Positions 47,789 through 56,694 of a stretch of DNA of 64,000 nucleotides are shown here, in pieces. Under the pieces are notes generated by a model that saw only the letters and a program-made list of their open reading frames with translations, did not search any database and was not told the DNA's origin. Source of the stretch: Bacteroidales bacterium (GTDB lineage: Bacteria; Bacteroidota; Bacteroidia; Bacteroidales; UBA10428); the NCBI GenBank assembly GCA_016931575.1, contig JAFGEO010000088.1, positions 62,001-126,000 of the forward strand. The letters run 5' to 3'. The position numbers and the translations under genes were made by a program. Numbering within the stretch: position 1 is the first letter of the stretch; the number at the start of each line of letters is the position of its first letter.

Positions 47789-47889
47789 CCTCAAATCCCT
47801 GATCTTTTTTAGAGAATCACGTAAAACCCTGCTTTGATAGATTCTTTCTCAATGTTTTTTAGTAACTTATATGAAATATTTGGTGCAGG

Positions 47890-50800
47890 GTGAAAAGAAT
47901 TTATTGCATATTTCTCTGGCTTGTTTTCAGCTATAGTCTCAGCCTGGGGAATATCCGGCATCAAAAATTTTATCACCTTACCCGTAATGAAGGCCTGTCC
48001 CAGAGTACCGTTAACTGTATCATCAAGGATGCTCAGGGGTATATGTGGTTCGGAACGCGTGACGGACTAAATAAATACGACGCTTACAAGTTCACACACT
48101 ATAAATACCAGGCTGCAGATCCAAACAGCATTGGTCTGGGGAGGGTAAATGTGCTCTTTGTTGATTCAAAAAACCGACTTTGGGCAGGTACTGACCAGGG
48201 GGGGCTGAATTTATACAACCTTAAAACATATAACTTTACGCAGTATCACAGCTCCGGGTCATCGGAAACCGATGACCTCATTGATATCAGGGCTATTCTT
48301 GAATCGGAACAGGGGATGTTATGGATCGCGGCACGAAGTGGCTTGTGGCTTTTTAATCCGGAAACAGAGGTTTTTACTCCGGTGGGCAGGCAGCCTGTTT
48401 ATGATCCTGAGCGAATGGTGCTGACCAGGGAAGGTAACCTCTTCGTGGGTACTTCAACCGGTGTTTATACCATTGAAAAAACCGATAGTAAGGAACCTCA
48501 GGAAATGGTTAGTATTCCGGTAGAGGGACTGGAAGATATGGAAGTGTTCTCACTCTTTGTTGATCACAGGAGGAACAACCTGTGGGTAGGTACCTACGGA
48601 AGGGGAGCATACTGTTATGACCTGGTCACAGGTTCGGTAACCGAATTTTCCACACAGCAGCAGGCACCTTACCATCTTGAGCATAACATTGTCCGGGCCT
48701 TTGCCTATGATCCGGATGGGAATATCATGATTGGCTCCGGAGGAGGAGGCCTGCATTGCTATTTTCCTGAGCGCCAGGAGATGTCTTTGATGCAGCATAA
48801 GCTGCAAAATCAAAACAGCCTGAACTCTGATATCATATACTCCCTTTTCCAGGACGATAATTTGAACCTGTGGGTAGGGACTTATAACGGGGGGGTCAAC
48901 ATCCTTCTTCGCCATAAGGACAAATTTGAGCATATCATGAGTTATGGGGGGGCCAATGAATTGAGCAATAACTCGGTACTTTCCATACTCGAAGACAGAA
49001 ATCATCACTTGTGGATCGGTACGGATGGCGGAGGTTTGAATTACTATGATCCGGAAACCGGAAATTTCAGACATTATCTGTACGATAGGGGCCAGTCCAA
49101 TTCACCCGGCGGAAATGTGATCAAGTCGATGTGTATGGATCAGGAAGGACGCATCTGGATGGGGACATTCAATCGGGGTTTGACATGCTATGATTCGGAA
49201 AAAGACAGATTTACCCGCTACCTCTCAGATGATAATTCTCCCGGAGGATTAACCAGCAACCATATCTGGGATATTGCGATAGACCGGGAAGGAAAAGTAT
49301 GGCTGGCTACTCTGGGTGGGGGATTGAATTGTTATGATCCGGTCAGAAATGAATTCAATGCCTATATGAATGATCCCCAAAATCCAAACAGCCTGAGCGA
49401 TAATACACTCAGTTGTCTGGCTATTGACAGCAAGGGAGCGATCTGGGTGGGATCGGAATATGGAGGGATTTGCCGCCTGCTCGACGAAGAACGGGGAGTT
49501 TTTAAAATATACAACCGGTCGGGGAGTGAAGCTTCAATTAACAGCAACAATATTTCCTGCATTTTTGAAGACTCCAGGGGGAATCTCTGGGTGGGTACTA
49601 TCGGCGGGGGACTTAACTTTTATGACCCTGTAGCTGACAGATTCTATAATTACATGGAAAGCGACGGACTCGCCAGCGACCTGATCTACTCCATTCTTGA
49701 GGATGAGGAGGAAAACCTGTGGATCAGTACGAATAACGGGCTTTCTCAATTTATGGCTGCAGTTTATCTGCCTGAAAACCCTGTTTTTCATAACTATAAC
49801 GTCGGGGACGGCCTCCAGAGTAATGAATTTAATACCTTGTCTGCCTGTAAAACGCATGATGGGACCTTATACTTTGGGGGCGTTAATGGGATGAATTGCT
49901 TCAAATCGTCAGAGATCAAGAGGAATAATCACATACCTCCTGTCGTCATCACAGATTTTAAGATTTTCAATAAATCAGTAGGGATAGGGGAGCCTGGGTC
50001 CCCTTTGTCGGTACCTATCTCCCAAACAAGCAGCATTAACCTTAAACATAGTCAATCTGTATTCTCCTTTGAATTTGCGGCCCTCGACTTTACCAACCCT
50101 TCCCATAATAAATACCGGTTCATGCTTGAAGGCTTTGAAAAGAAATGGAATGAGGTAGGCACACAGCGGATGGCTACCTATACCAACCTCAATCCCGGAA
50201 CCTATGTTTTCAGGGTCCAGGGATCAAATAATGATGGCTTATGGAACGATGAGGGGTATTCGGTGCAGATTACGATCCTCGCCCCTGTATGGAAGCGATG
50301 GTGGTTCAGGTTGATTGCTGGGATGGTGCTGCTGGTGATTGTTGCCGGGGTACTCTGGTGGAGGATAAAAGACAACGAAATTCAGCGCCTGAAACTAAAG
50401 AAGCAGGTAGGTGAGCGAACCATGGAGTTGCAGGATCTTAACACGATACTGGAGGAACAGAACAAGGAAATCTATTTTCAGCAACAGGAACTCATGCAGC
50501 AAAAGGAGAACCTGGAAGCAAAGAATCTCGAGCTGGCCGGAAACCATACAAAGATTCAGGAGCAGAACCGGGAGCTTGAGGAACACAGAAATAATTTGCA
50601 GAAGCTGGTTCACCAACGCACAGCCGAATTGGAAAAAGCAAAGATCAAGGCAGAAGAAAGTGACAGGCTTAAGTCTGCTTTTCTGGCAAATATGAGTCAC
50701 GAGATCAGGACTCCCTTAAATGCGATCGTCGGCTTTTCTACCCTGTTGGCAGAAGATAATGAAATAGAAGCCGATGACCGGTTGCAGTACCTCTCCCAGA

Positions 50801-51387
50801 TCAGGAACAATACCAATGTCCTGCTGGTTTTAATCGCCGATATCCTCGATCTGTCACGGATTGAATCGAATCAGCTGGATATTGAATACACTGAAATTAA
50901 CCTGAACGAATTCTTTGATGAAGTAGTTGCTGCCGTTAAGGTGAAAAGCAGGAAAGTCAAATTTATCGCTACCAATCAGCTGGCCGCCGGCAACTATGTT
51001 TTTGTATCTGACAGGATCAGGCTGAGACAGGTTTTCTCAAACCTGCTCGATAATGCCCTGAAATTTACCGGGGCAGGCCTGGTAGAATTTGGACTTAAAA
51101 AATCACAAAGTTCCTTGCTGTTTTGGGTTAAAGATACAGGTATCGGTATGTCTGCCGAAGTACTTACCAGGATATTTGAACGGTTTTATAAATACGAATC
51201 CATGAATTCTCAGGTATACAGGGGAAGCGGACTGGGGCTAACCATCACGCAAAACCTTGTTAAGCTTTTGGGAGGGGAGATCAGGGTGGAATCAGAGGAA
51301 AGAAAGGGAAGTAAGTTTGAAGTCATTCTGCCAATCGAACCTGTAAGGAAGGGTGAAAATGGCAATTCATCTTCCGGACAACTTTGA
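47890..51387 (+). CDS. Propeller-type sensor histidine kinase of the PUL
   Basis: A 1165-residue protein with GTG start and signal peptide (about 1-20). Two-component-regulator propeller repeats fill about 30-690 (repeated WxGTxGGGLNxYDP units, 12 or more blades), then a Y_Y_Y domain about 717-797 and a membrane helix about 802-822. A coiled coil leads to HisKA with His937 in NMSHEIRTPLN and HATPase_c with N-box Asn1055 and GSGLGL at 1112-1117. The architecture is a hybrid two-component system (HTCS) sensor without its C-terminal receiver and AraC domains; the frame ends cleanly at a stop. It senses oligosaccharides in the periplasm and should control the PUL through a separate response regulator. 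Confidence 0.92.
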   Translation: MKRIYCIFLWLVFSYSLSLGNIRHQKFYHLTRNEGLSQSTVNCIIKDAQGYMWFGTRDGLNKYDAYKFTHYKYQAADPNSIGLGRVNVLFVDSKNRLWAGTDQGGLNLYNLKTYNFTQYHSSGSSETDDLIDIRAILESEQGMLWIAARSGLWLFNPETEVFTPVGRQPVYDPERMVLTREGNLFVGTSTGVYTIEKTDSKEPQEMVSIPVEGLEDMEVFSLFVDHRRNNLWVGTYGRGAYCYDLVTGSVTEFSTQQQAPYHLEHNIVRAFAYDPDGNIMIGSGGGGLHCYFPERQEMSLMQHKLQNQNSLNSDIIYSLFQDDNLNLWVGTYNGGVNILLRHKDKFEHIMSYGGANELSNNSVLSILEDRNHHLWIGTDGGGLNYYDPETGNFRHYLYDRGQSNSPGGNVIKSMCMDQEGRIWMGTFNRGLTCYDSEKDRFTRYLSDDNSPGGLTSNHIWDIAIDREGKVWLATLGGGLNCYDPVRNEFNAYMNDPQNPNSLSDNTLSCLAIDSKGAIWVGSEYGGICRLLDEERGVFKIYNRSGSEASINSNNISCIFEDSRGNLWVGTIGGGLNFYDPVADRFYNYMESDGLASDLIYSILEDEEENLWISTNNGLSQFMAAVYLPENPVFHNYNVGDGLQSNEFNTLSACKTHDGTLYFGGVNGMNCFKSSEIKRNNHIPPVVITDFKIFNKSVGIGEPGSPLSVPISQTSSINLKHSQSVFSFEFAALDFTNPSHNKYRFMLEGFEKKWNEVGTQRMATYTNLNPGTYVFRVQGSNNDGLWNDEGYSVQITILAPVWKRWWFRLIAGMVLLVIVAGVLWWRIKDNEIQRLKLKKQVGERTMELQDLNTILEEQNKEIYFQQQELMQQKENLEAKNLELAGNHTKIQEQNRELEEHRNNLQKLVHQRTAELEKAKIKAEESDRLKSAFLANMSHEIRTPLNAIVGFSTLLAEDNEIEADDRLQYLSQIRNNTNVLLVLIADILDLSRIESNQLDIEYTEINLNEFFDEVVAAVKVKSRKVKFIATNQLAAGNYVFVSDRIRLRQVFSNLLDNALKFTGAGLVEFGLKKSQSSLLFWVKDTGIGMSAEVLTRIFERFYKYESMNSQVYRGSGLGLTITQNLVKLLGGEIRVESEERKGSKFEVILPIEPVRKGENGNSSSGQL

Positions 51388-51593
51388 TAAACTCACATCA
51401 GTTAAATTTCACTGCTTTATTGAGTCATGAGAATGTGTGAAGAATACTAAATATCAGAAAATAAATAGATTAACAAAAATATGATGTAATTTAATATAGG
51501 ACGTGATGTATTATAGATGAGGTGTTTTATTTTAAAATGATTCACCTTAGTCTTACTTTTAACGATAATTTTAATCCTAACTATATCTATTTT

Positions 51594-54500
51594 ATGACTA
51601 AAAAGACCATTTTACTCGTGCTGATGCTTGTCACGCTGGGTCTGTCGACTTTTGCGCAACAAGGTGTCATTACTGGAGCTGTTACCGATGAATCCGGAGT
51701 TGGATTACCTGGTGCAACGATCCAGCTAAAAGGTACCAGTGCAGGTTCTGTAACTGATGTGGACGGTAATTACTCCATTTCTGTTGCAGGTTACGATGCT
51801 CCTGTTCTGGTATTTTCATTTGTCGGTTACCTTACTGAAGAGGTAGCCATCACTGATCAAAATGTGGTAAACATTACCTTATTGATGGACCTTGCCACGG
51901 TTGATGAGGTTATCGTTGTCGGTTATGGAACACAAAAGAAAAGTTTGGTAACCGGGTCAATATCTAAAATTGATGCTGAACAAATTGCCAGTACACATAG
52001 CGTTCGTGTAGAGCAGACTTTACAAGGTAAAACTGCTGGTGTATTTGTTTCACAGGAGTCTGGTTCCCCGGGAGCAGCTTTAAAGGTTCAAATCAGGGGC
52101 GCAGGAACAAACGGAAATTCAAACCCCTTGTATATTGTTGACGGTATCAGAACAGGTGGAATAGATTATCTGTCCCCTAATGATATTGAATCAATTGAGA
52201 TTTTAAAAGACGCAGCCTCAGCTGCTATCTATGGCTCTGATGCTGCAAACGGAGTTGTGTTAATAACAACTAAAAAAGGTAAAAAAGGAGCTGGTGAGAT
52301 TGCCTATAATGGATATTACGGAATACAAAGTCCTTCGAACTATACACAATTAATGAATCCCCAGCAATATATTAACTATTATCAGGAAGCGTATGCCTGG
52401 GAATCGGTTAATAATAGCAGGACTGACGGTATTACTGAAATTACCGATCCTTCAGCTGTAGATAATTCCCTCACAAAATTCCCCTATATCATTGAAAACG
52501 GGGAGATTTATAGATTGGGCTGGCAAGGCGTTACTGATCCTAAAACAGCCGACAATGCTTCTTCAAGAACTGCAATGGGAAACGGGACAAATTGGATGGA
52601 AGAATTAATCAACCCAGCCCCCATAACAAGTCATAGCCTTTCTGTTTCAGGTGGGTCTGAAACGAGCAATTACTTTTTATCCGGAGGTTACTTTAACCAA
52701 AAAGGTTTTATTGGTGGAGACCAAAGTAATTATGATCGATACAATTTCCGGTTTAATGGGACGATGAATCCAAAACCATGGATTAGTTTTTATGCAAATG
52801 TAGGTTATACTCATAAAGACAGAACCTGGATTGGCGAAAATGATTGGTTTGGAGGCGATGTTACTTCGGCTACCCGACTTGATCCTTTAACCCCTGTATA
52901 TGCAAATTCAATAGATGATTTTGCTGGCTTGTCCGATGAGGAAAAGAAGTATTTGGTAACCGACGAGGACGGGAGATATTATGCAATTTCCAGGTTAGTT
53001 GCCGGAGAAAATGCTAACCCGCTGGCTTCAATTGAAGCCCGTCGACATGATAAATGGAAAGAAGATAAAATGGTTGGCGGCGCCGGATTTAATTTAACAC
53101 CCATTAAAGGTTTAAAAATACATAGCGGTATTGATTTAGATATGGCGCATGCCCTTCAATCCAATTGGGATGGTAATTACTATTTAAGTAACGATCTTAA
53201 AAGGATTCCCGGATCCAACGATAAATTGGACGATGGCGGCGATCCGCTCGACGGAGTACTGGATTCATTGACCAATGGGATAAACTTAACCTATCAGACA
53301 TATCAATGGGTAAGCGTTCAAAATGAAAACTATATTACCTATGCTACCGATATTGGCAAACATAGTTTTTCAATATTGGGTGGGATGACGATTTTCCAGT
53401 ACAAAAACCTGCAATATGGGGTAACAAAACCCGGGCTTTTTTCTTCTGATCCAAATTGGTTAGTTTTTGATAATTATCCTTTTAGAAAGAATATTGATGA
53501 AGTTAGTATGTGGGGAGAAACGGGTACCGACCGGTTATTATCGTATTATGGCCGTTTAAGCTATAATTACGATGAGCGATACATGGCTACGGTTAATTTC
53601 AGGGCCGATGGTTCATCAAAATTCGGACAGAATAATAAATTTGGTTATTTCCCCTCAATATCTGCCGGATGGGTGATATCCCGCGAAGAATTTTATCCGG
53701 TGAATTTTGTTGTTAATATGGTTAAACTGCGTGCAAGTTATGGTGTTAATGGTAGCAATCAACTTGGAAGATGGAAATATTTAGATCTTAACCGGTTTAA
53801 TAGTTCCGGAGGTCTGGAAAGATACGGAGTCAGCAATCCTGATTTAAGATGGGAACAAAGCGTCCAAACGGATGTTGCCCTCGATTTAGGATTACTGAAC
53901 AATAGAATAACCTTAACTGCCGATTACTTTATCAAAACAACCCAGGGACTACTGTTAGAAACAAGTGTACTGGCATCTGAAGGAGAAGGTAAAACGGTTA
54001 ATGCAGGAGAGATTCAGAACAAAGGATTTGAATTTGAACTTGGCTTCAAAAACAATATTGGATGGCTTACATACAACATCGGAATTAATGGTTCCTTCAT
54101 CCATAACGAAGTAACTTCATTGAATGACAGCACCTATAAAAAACTTGCCGGGGCAAACATTATGGGTGAAACCGTTACAAATTTTGAGGTTGGTTATCCG
54201 GTTTGGTACTTATATGGATTTAAAACCGATGGAGTATTTCAAAACTGGGAGGACATTGATCACCATGTGTCTGTTCTGGAAAATACTGATGGAACACTTG
54301 ATTCTGTTGTTTTACAGCCAAATGCAAAACCTGGAGATATTATACTAAGAGACATTGCTTCATTAGATGAAGACGGGAATGTTATTATGGTACCTGATGG
54401 TAAAATTAATGAAGCTGATAAAACATTAATCGGTAACCCGCATCCTGATTTTATGTTCGGATTGAATGCTTCTTTCGAATTCTTTAATTTCGATATGCAA

Positions 54501-54935
54501 ATGTTCTTTCAGGGTGTATATGGTAACGAAATTTATCTTTACCCCAGAACAGAAAGGGCTTATTACAACAGGCCTGTATACATGTACGACGAACGATGGA
54601 CAGGAGAAGGTTCTACCAACGAGGGTATTCGTGCTTTTTCAGCTGAAACAGTTGGCGACAATAAAAGAGCAAGCGATTACTGGGTTTACGATGGATCCTA
54701 TATAAGATTGAAGCAACTCTCGATCGGATACACCATTCCGAATAACTTATCAAGCAAAGCGCAGATCCAAAAATTCAGAATTTATTTTTCTGCTAATAAT
54801 GTTTGGACATTTACTAAATATCCGGGTAACGATCCTGAAGTAGGTGGAAATGGTAATGCAAATACGGTTGGAGTTGATTTTTCAATGTATCCAAGTCCCA
54901 AATCCTATATGGTGGGATTAAACCTGGTATTTTAA
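51594..54935 (+). CDS. SusC/RagA family TonB-dependent outer-membrane transporter
   Basis: A protein of 1113 residues from the ATG at 51594, which opens the signal peptide (ends STFAQQ); the frame extends 24 codons further upstream without likely coding. A carboxypeptidase-regulatory-like domain (about 27-105: GVITGAVTDESG) precedes the TonB box/plug (VDEVIVVGYGTQKKS, then GSGS-like VRIxG and KDAASAAIYG), then the 22-strand barrel ending in an aromatic residue (GLNLVF). It imports oligosaccharides captured by SusD, which follows 27 bp later. The coding sequence looks more AT-rich than the flanking genes. Confidence 0.97.
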   Translation: MTKKTILLVLMLVTLGLSTFAQQGVITGAVTDESGVGLPGATIQLKGTSAGSVTDVDGNYSISVAGYDAPVLVFSFVGYLTEEVAITDQNVVNITLLMDLATVDEVIVVGYGTQKKSLVTGSISKIDAEQIASTHSVRVEQTLQGKTAGVFVSQESGSPGAALKVQIRGAGTNGNSNPLYIVDGIRTGGIDYLSPNDIESIEILKDAASAAIYGSDAANGVVLITTKKGKKGAGEIAYNGYYGIQSPSNYTQLMNPQQYINYYQEAYAWESVNNSRTDGITEITDPSAVDNSLTKFPYIIENGEIYRLGWQGVTDPKTADNASSRTAMGNGTNWMEELINPAPITSHSLSVSGGSETSNYFLSGGYFNQKGFIGGDQSNYDRYNFRFNGTMNPKPWISFYANVGYTHKDRTWIGENDWFGGDVTSATRLDPLTPVYANSIDDFAGLSDEEKKYLVTDEDGRYYAISRLVAGENANPLASIEARRHDKWKEDKMVGGAGFNLTPIKGLKIHSGIDLDMAHALQSNWDGNYYLSNDLKRIPGSNDKLDDGGDPLDGVLDSLTNGINLTYQTYQWVSVQNENYITYATDIGKHSFSILGGMTIFQYKNLQYGVTKPGLFSSDPNWLVFDNYPFRKNIDEVSMWGETGTDRLLSYYGRLSYNYDERYMATVNFRADGSSKFGQNNKFGYFPSISAGWVISREEFYPVNFVVNMVKLRASYGVNGSNQLGRWKYLDLNRFNSSGGLERYGVSNPDLRWEQSVQTDVALDLGLLNNRITLTADYFIKTTQGLLLETSVLASEGEGKTVNAGEIQNKGFEFELGFKNNIGWLTYNIGINGSFIHNEVTSLNDSTYKKLAGANIMGETVTNFEVGYPVWYLYGFKTDGVFQNWEDIDHHVSVLENTDGTLDSVVLQPNAKPGDIILRDIASLDEDGNVIMVPDGKINEADKTLIGNPHPDFMFGLNASFEFFNFDMQMFFQGVYGNEIYLYPRTERAYYNRPVYMYDERWTGEGSTNEGIRAFSAETVGDNKRASDYWVYDGSYIRLKQLSIGYTIPNNLSSKAQIQKFRIYFSANNVWTFTKYPGNDPEVGGNGNANTVGVDFSMYPSPKSYMVGLNLVF

Positions 54936-54962
54936 TTTAATTGGATTGTAAAAATTCTTATT

Positions 54963-56495
54963 ATGAAAACAATGAGATCTATAAGATATTTATTATTAGC
55001 TGTTCCGATGGCCTTGCTTCTGTTATGGTCATGCGAAGACTGGCTCGAACTTGAACCAGTGGCTATGGATAGTCCTGATAATCTTAAAGGGGAACCAATT
55101 GACAATATGAAGCTGGCGTTGGCAACAGCCTATAATTCTGTCACCTATGTGTATCCATGGGGTGCTTCGAACTGGGTTGCCTTTAACTGTGCTTCAGGAG
55201 ACGTTAACACGGGTGGCGGTGCTGCCGGCGACAGAATTGAATACGAAGAAATGGAACATTTCGACCAACTGAATTCAGCTTCCCTGTCTCCACAATATTT
55301 ATGGGAAAAGAATTTCAGGGGCATAAGAAGCGTTAACCAGATGCTGGTCGACTACCGCGATTTCAGTTCTGAGACTGTTGACCGTGTAAAAGCTGAATCC
55401 AGGATTTTGCGAAGCTATTTCTATTTCGATATGGTCAGGCTTTTCGGCGATGTACCCTATTTTACGGAAGACACAAGCTATAATGTTGATGGTGTCCGGA
55501 TTCCTGCCGATGAAGTACTTGATTCACTAATCAATACCATTAATACAAACGTTCATCTTGTAAAGAGAAAATCTGCCAATGGCACAATGACGTATGATGC
55601 AGCGTATGTATTGCTTGCAAAAATATATATGTGGAAAGAGGATTATGTCAATGCTGCGGCTGCATTAGATACAGTAATTCTAAGTAATAAGTTTAGCTTA
55701 TTGAGTAGTTATGCTGATGTTTTTAACTACTTAAAACCGCGCAACGCAGAAGTTATCTTTTGTACTAATCCGCAAAACATCGGAAATCCCAGCAGCTGGG
55801 ACAATTTCACTTCCTTATTTAATATCGATATGAAACTTGCCGGCATTCGGGATTTTGTCGATACAAGAACCGGAGACGATGCCATTGTTAACGGATGGGG
55901 ATTTGTAAAACCCCGGAAAGAGCTCGTTGATGCATACATAGCAGCCGGCGATATAGTTCGTCTGAATGAGAACATCTGGCTTGGTGATGAAACCCTCACT
56001 GATTATGCAGACTATTTTACTGAAAAACTTTATGAAAGGTCACAACGAACAGATGGAGTATTATCGTATGCTGCAGATGTTTATGGCTATGAAGGATTCT
56101 TCAGAAAAAAATATACAAATTATGAGGGGTATGAACGAGCCGGTGATTGGGTGAGAGCAACATTTCTTATTTATCGGTATTCCGATGTTCTGTTATTACG
56201 TGCTGAATGTGCCCTTAACGGAGGCGGTGGCGATGCTGATGCCTATATAAACGAAGTACGTGCCAGGGTATCACTGGATCCATTAAGCGGTGCTACTATG
56301 GATGATGTGAAATTGGAACGCAGGTTGGAATTAGCTTTTGAGTACGATAGGTATTTTGATCTCGTTCGTTGGGGCGATGCTGCTACAGTATTAGCTGCTC
56401 AGGGGTATGATCCTGCTAAAAATGGTTTATTCCCGGTTCCTCAAACTGAAATTGATTTATCAGGAGGAATTCTGACTCAAAATCCTGGTTATTAG
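54963..56495 (+). CDS. SusD/RagB family nutrient-binding outer-membrane lipoprotein
   Basis: A 510-residue lipoprotein. The lipobox LLWSC puts the lipidated cysteine at Cys24, followed by acidic residues (CEDW) in line with surface-export signals. The body is the TPR-rich SusD fold (SPQYLWEKNFRGIRSVNQML; RSYFYFDMVRLFGDVPYF), and the C-terminus has the usual RRLELAFEYDRYFDLVRWG and NPGY ending. It lids the SusC channel and binds glycans at the cell surface. Composition is AT-rich like SusC. Two hairpins follow before the GH3 gene. Confidence 0.97.
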   Translation: MKTMRSIRYLLLAVPMALLLLWSCEDWLELEPVAMDSPDNLKGEPIDNMKLALATAYNSVTYVYPWGASNWVAFNCASGDVNTGGGAAGDRIEYEEMEHFDQLNSASLSPQYLWEKNFRGIRSVNQMLVDYRDFSSETVDRVKAESRILRSYFYFDMVRLFGDVPYFTEDTSYNVDGVRIPADEVLDSLINTINTNVHLVKRKSANGTMTYDAAYVLLAKIYMWKEDYVNAAAALDTVILSNKFSLLSSYADVFNYLKPRNAEVIFCTNPQNIGNPSSWDNFTSLFNIDMKLAGIRDFVDTRTGDDAIVNGWGFVKPRKELVDAYIAAGDIVRLNENIWLGDETLTDYADYFTEKLYERSQRTDGVLSYAADVYGYEGFFRKKYTNYEGYERAGDWVRATFLIYRYSDVLLLRAECALNGGGGDADAYINEVRARVSLDPLSGATMDDVKLERRLELAFEYDRYFDLVRWGDAATVLAAQGYDPAKNGLFPVPQTEIDLSGGILTQNPGY

Positions 56496-56510
56496 TTAGG
56501 GTTGAAGCTG

Positions 56511-56528
56511 TCACAGAACACTCTGTGA
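56511..56528 (+). repeat. Hairpin after susD (first of two)
   Basis: TCACAGA and TCTGTGA pair perfectly (7 bp) around ACAC, 16 bp after the susD stop. There is no T-run, only AAAAG. Confidence 0.5.
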
Positions 56529-56548
56529 AAAAGTATTTCTGTGGTTAT

Positions 56549-56575
56549 TTCCCGTGGCGCATCCTGCCACGGGAA
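56549..56575 (+). repeat. Strong hairpin between susD and GH3
   Basis: TTCCCGTGGC and GCCACGGGAA form a perfect 10-bp GC-rich stem with a 7-nt loop. No T-run follows, so it may be a 3'-end stabiliser or a Rho-type/partial terminator for susCD. Confidence 0.6.
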
Positions 56576-56694
56576 GTCACCCGGGAATCTTGAGATTGGG
56601 GATAGAGTATTTGGGTTTGGACATGTTTTGCGGCAGCTTCTTTAATGATTGATTGGTTTTTGGAAGTTAATTTTTCCGGGATAATACGCTGAAA

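Larger units (their letters stand above)
47460..47889. other. 430-bp decayed region between rsmE and the PUL sensor gene
   Basis: No intact gene. It contains the start of a C_GCAxxG_C_C family gene broken after 19 codons (47477-47536) and a 43-codon protein-like tail (47657-47788). Upstream of the sensor gene, AAATATTTGG just before the GTG start resembles a -7 element. The region marks the PUL boundary. Confidence 0.55.
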
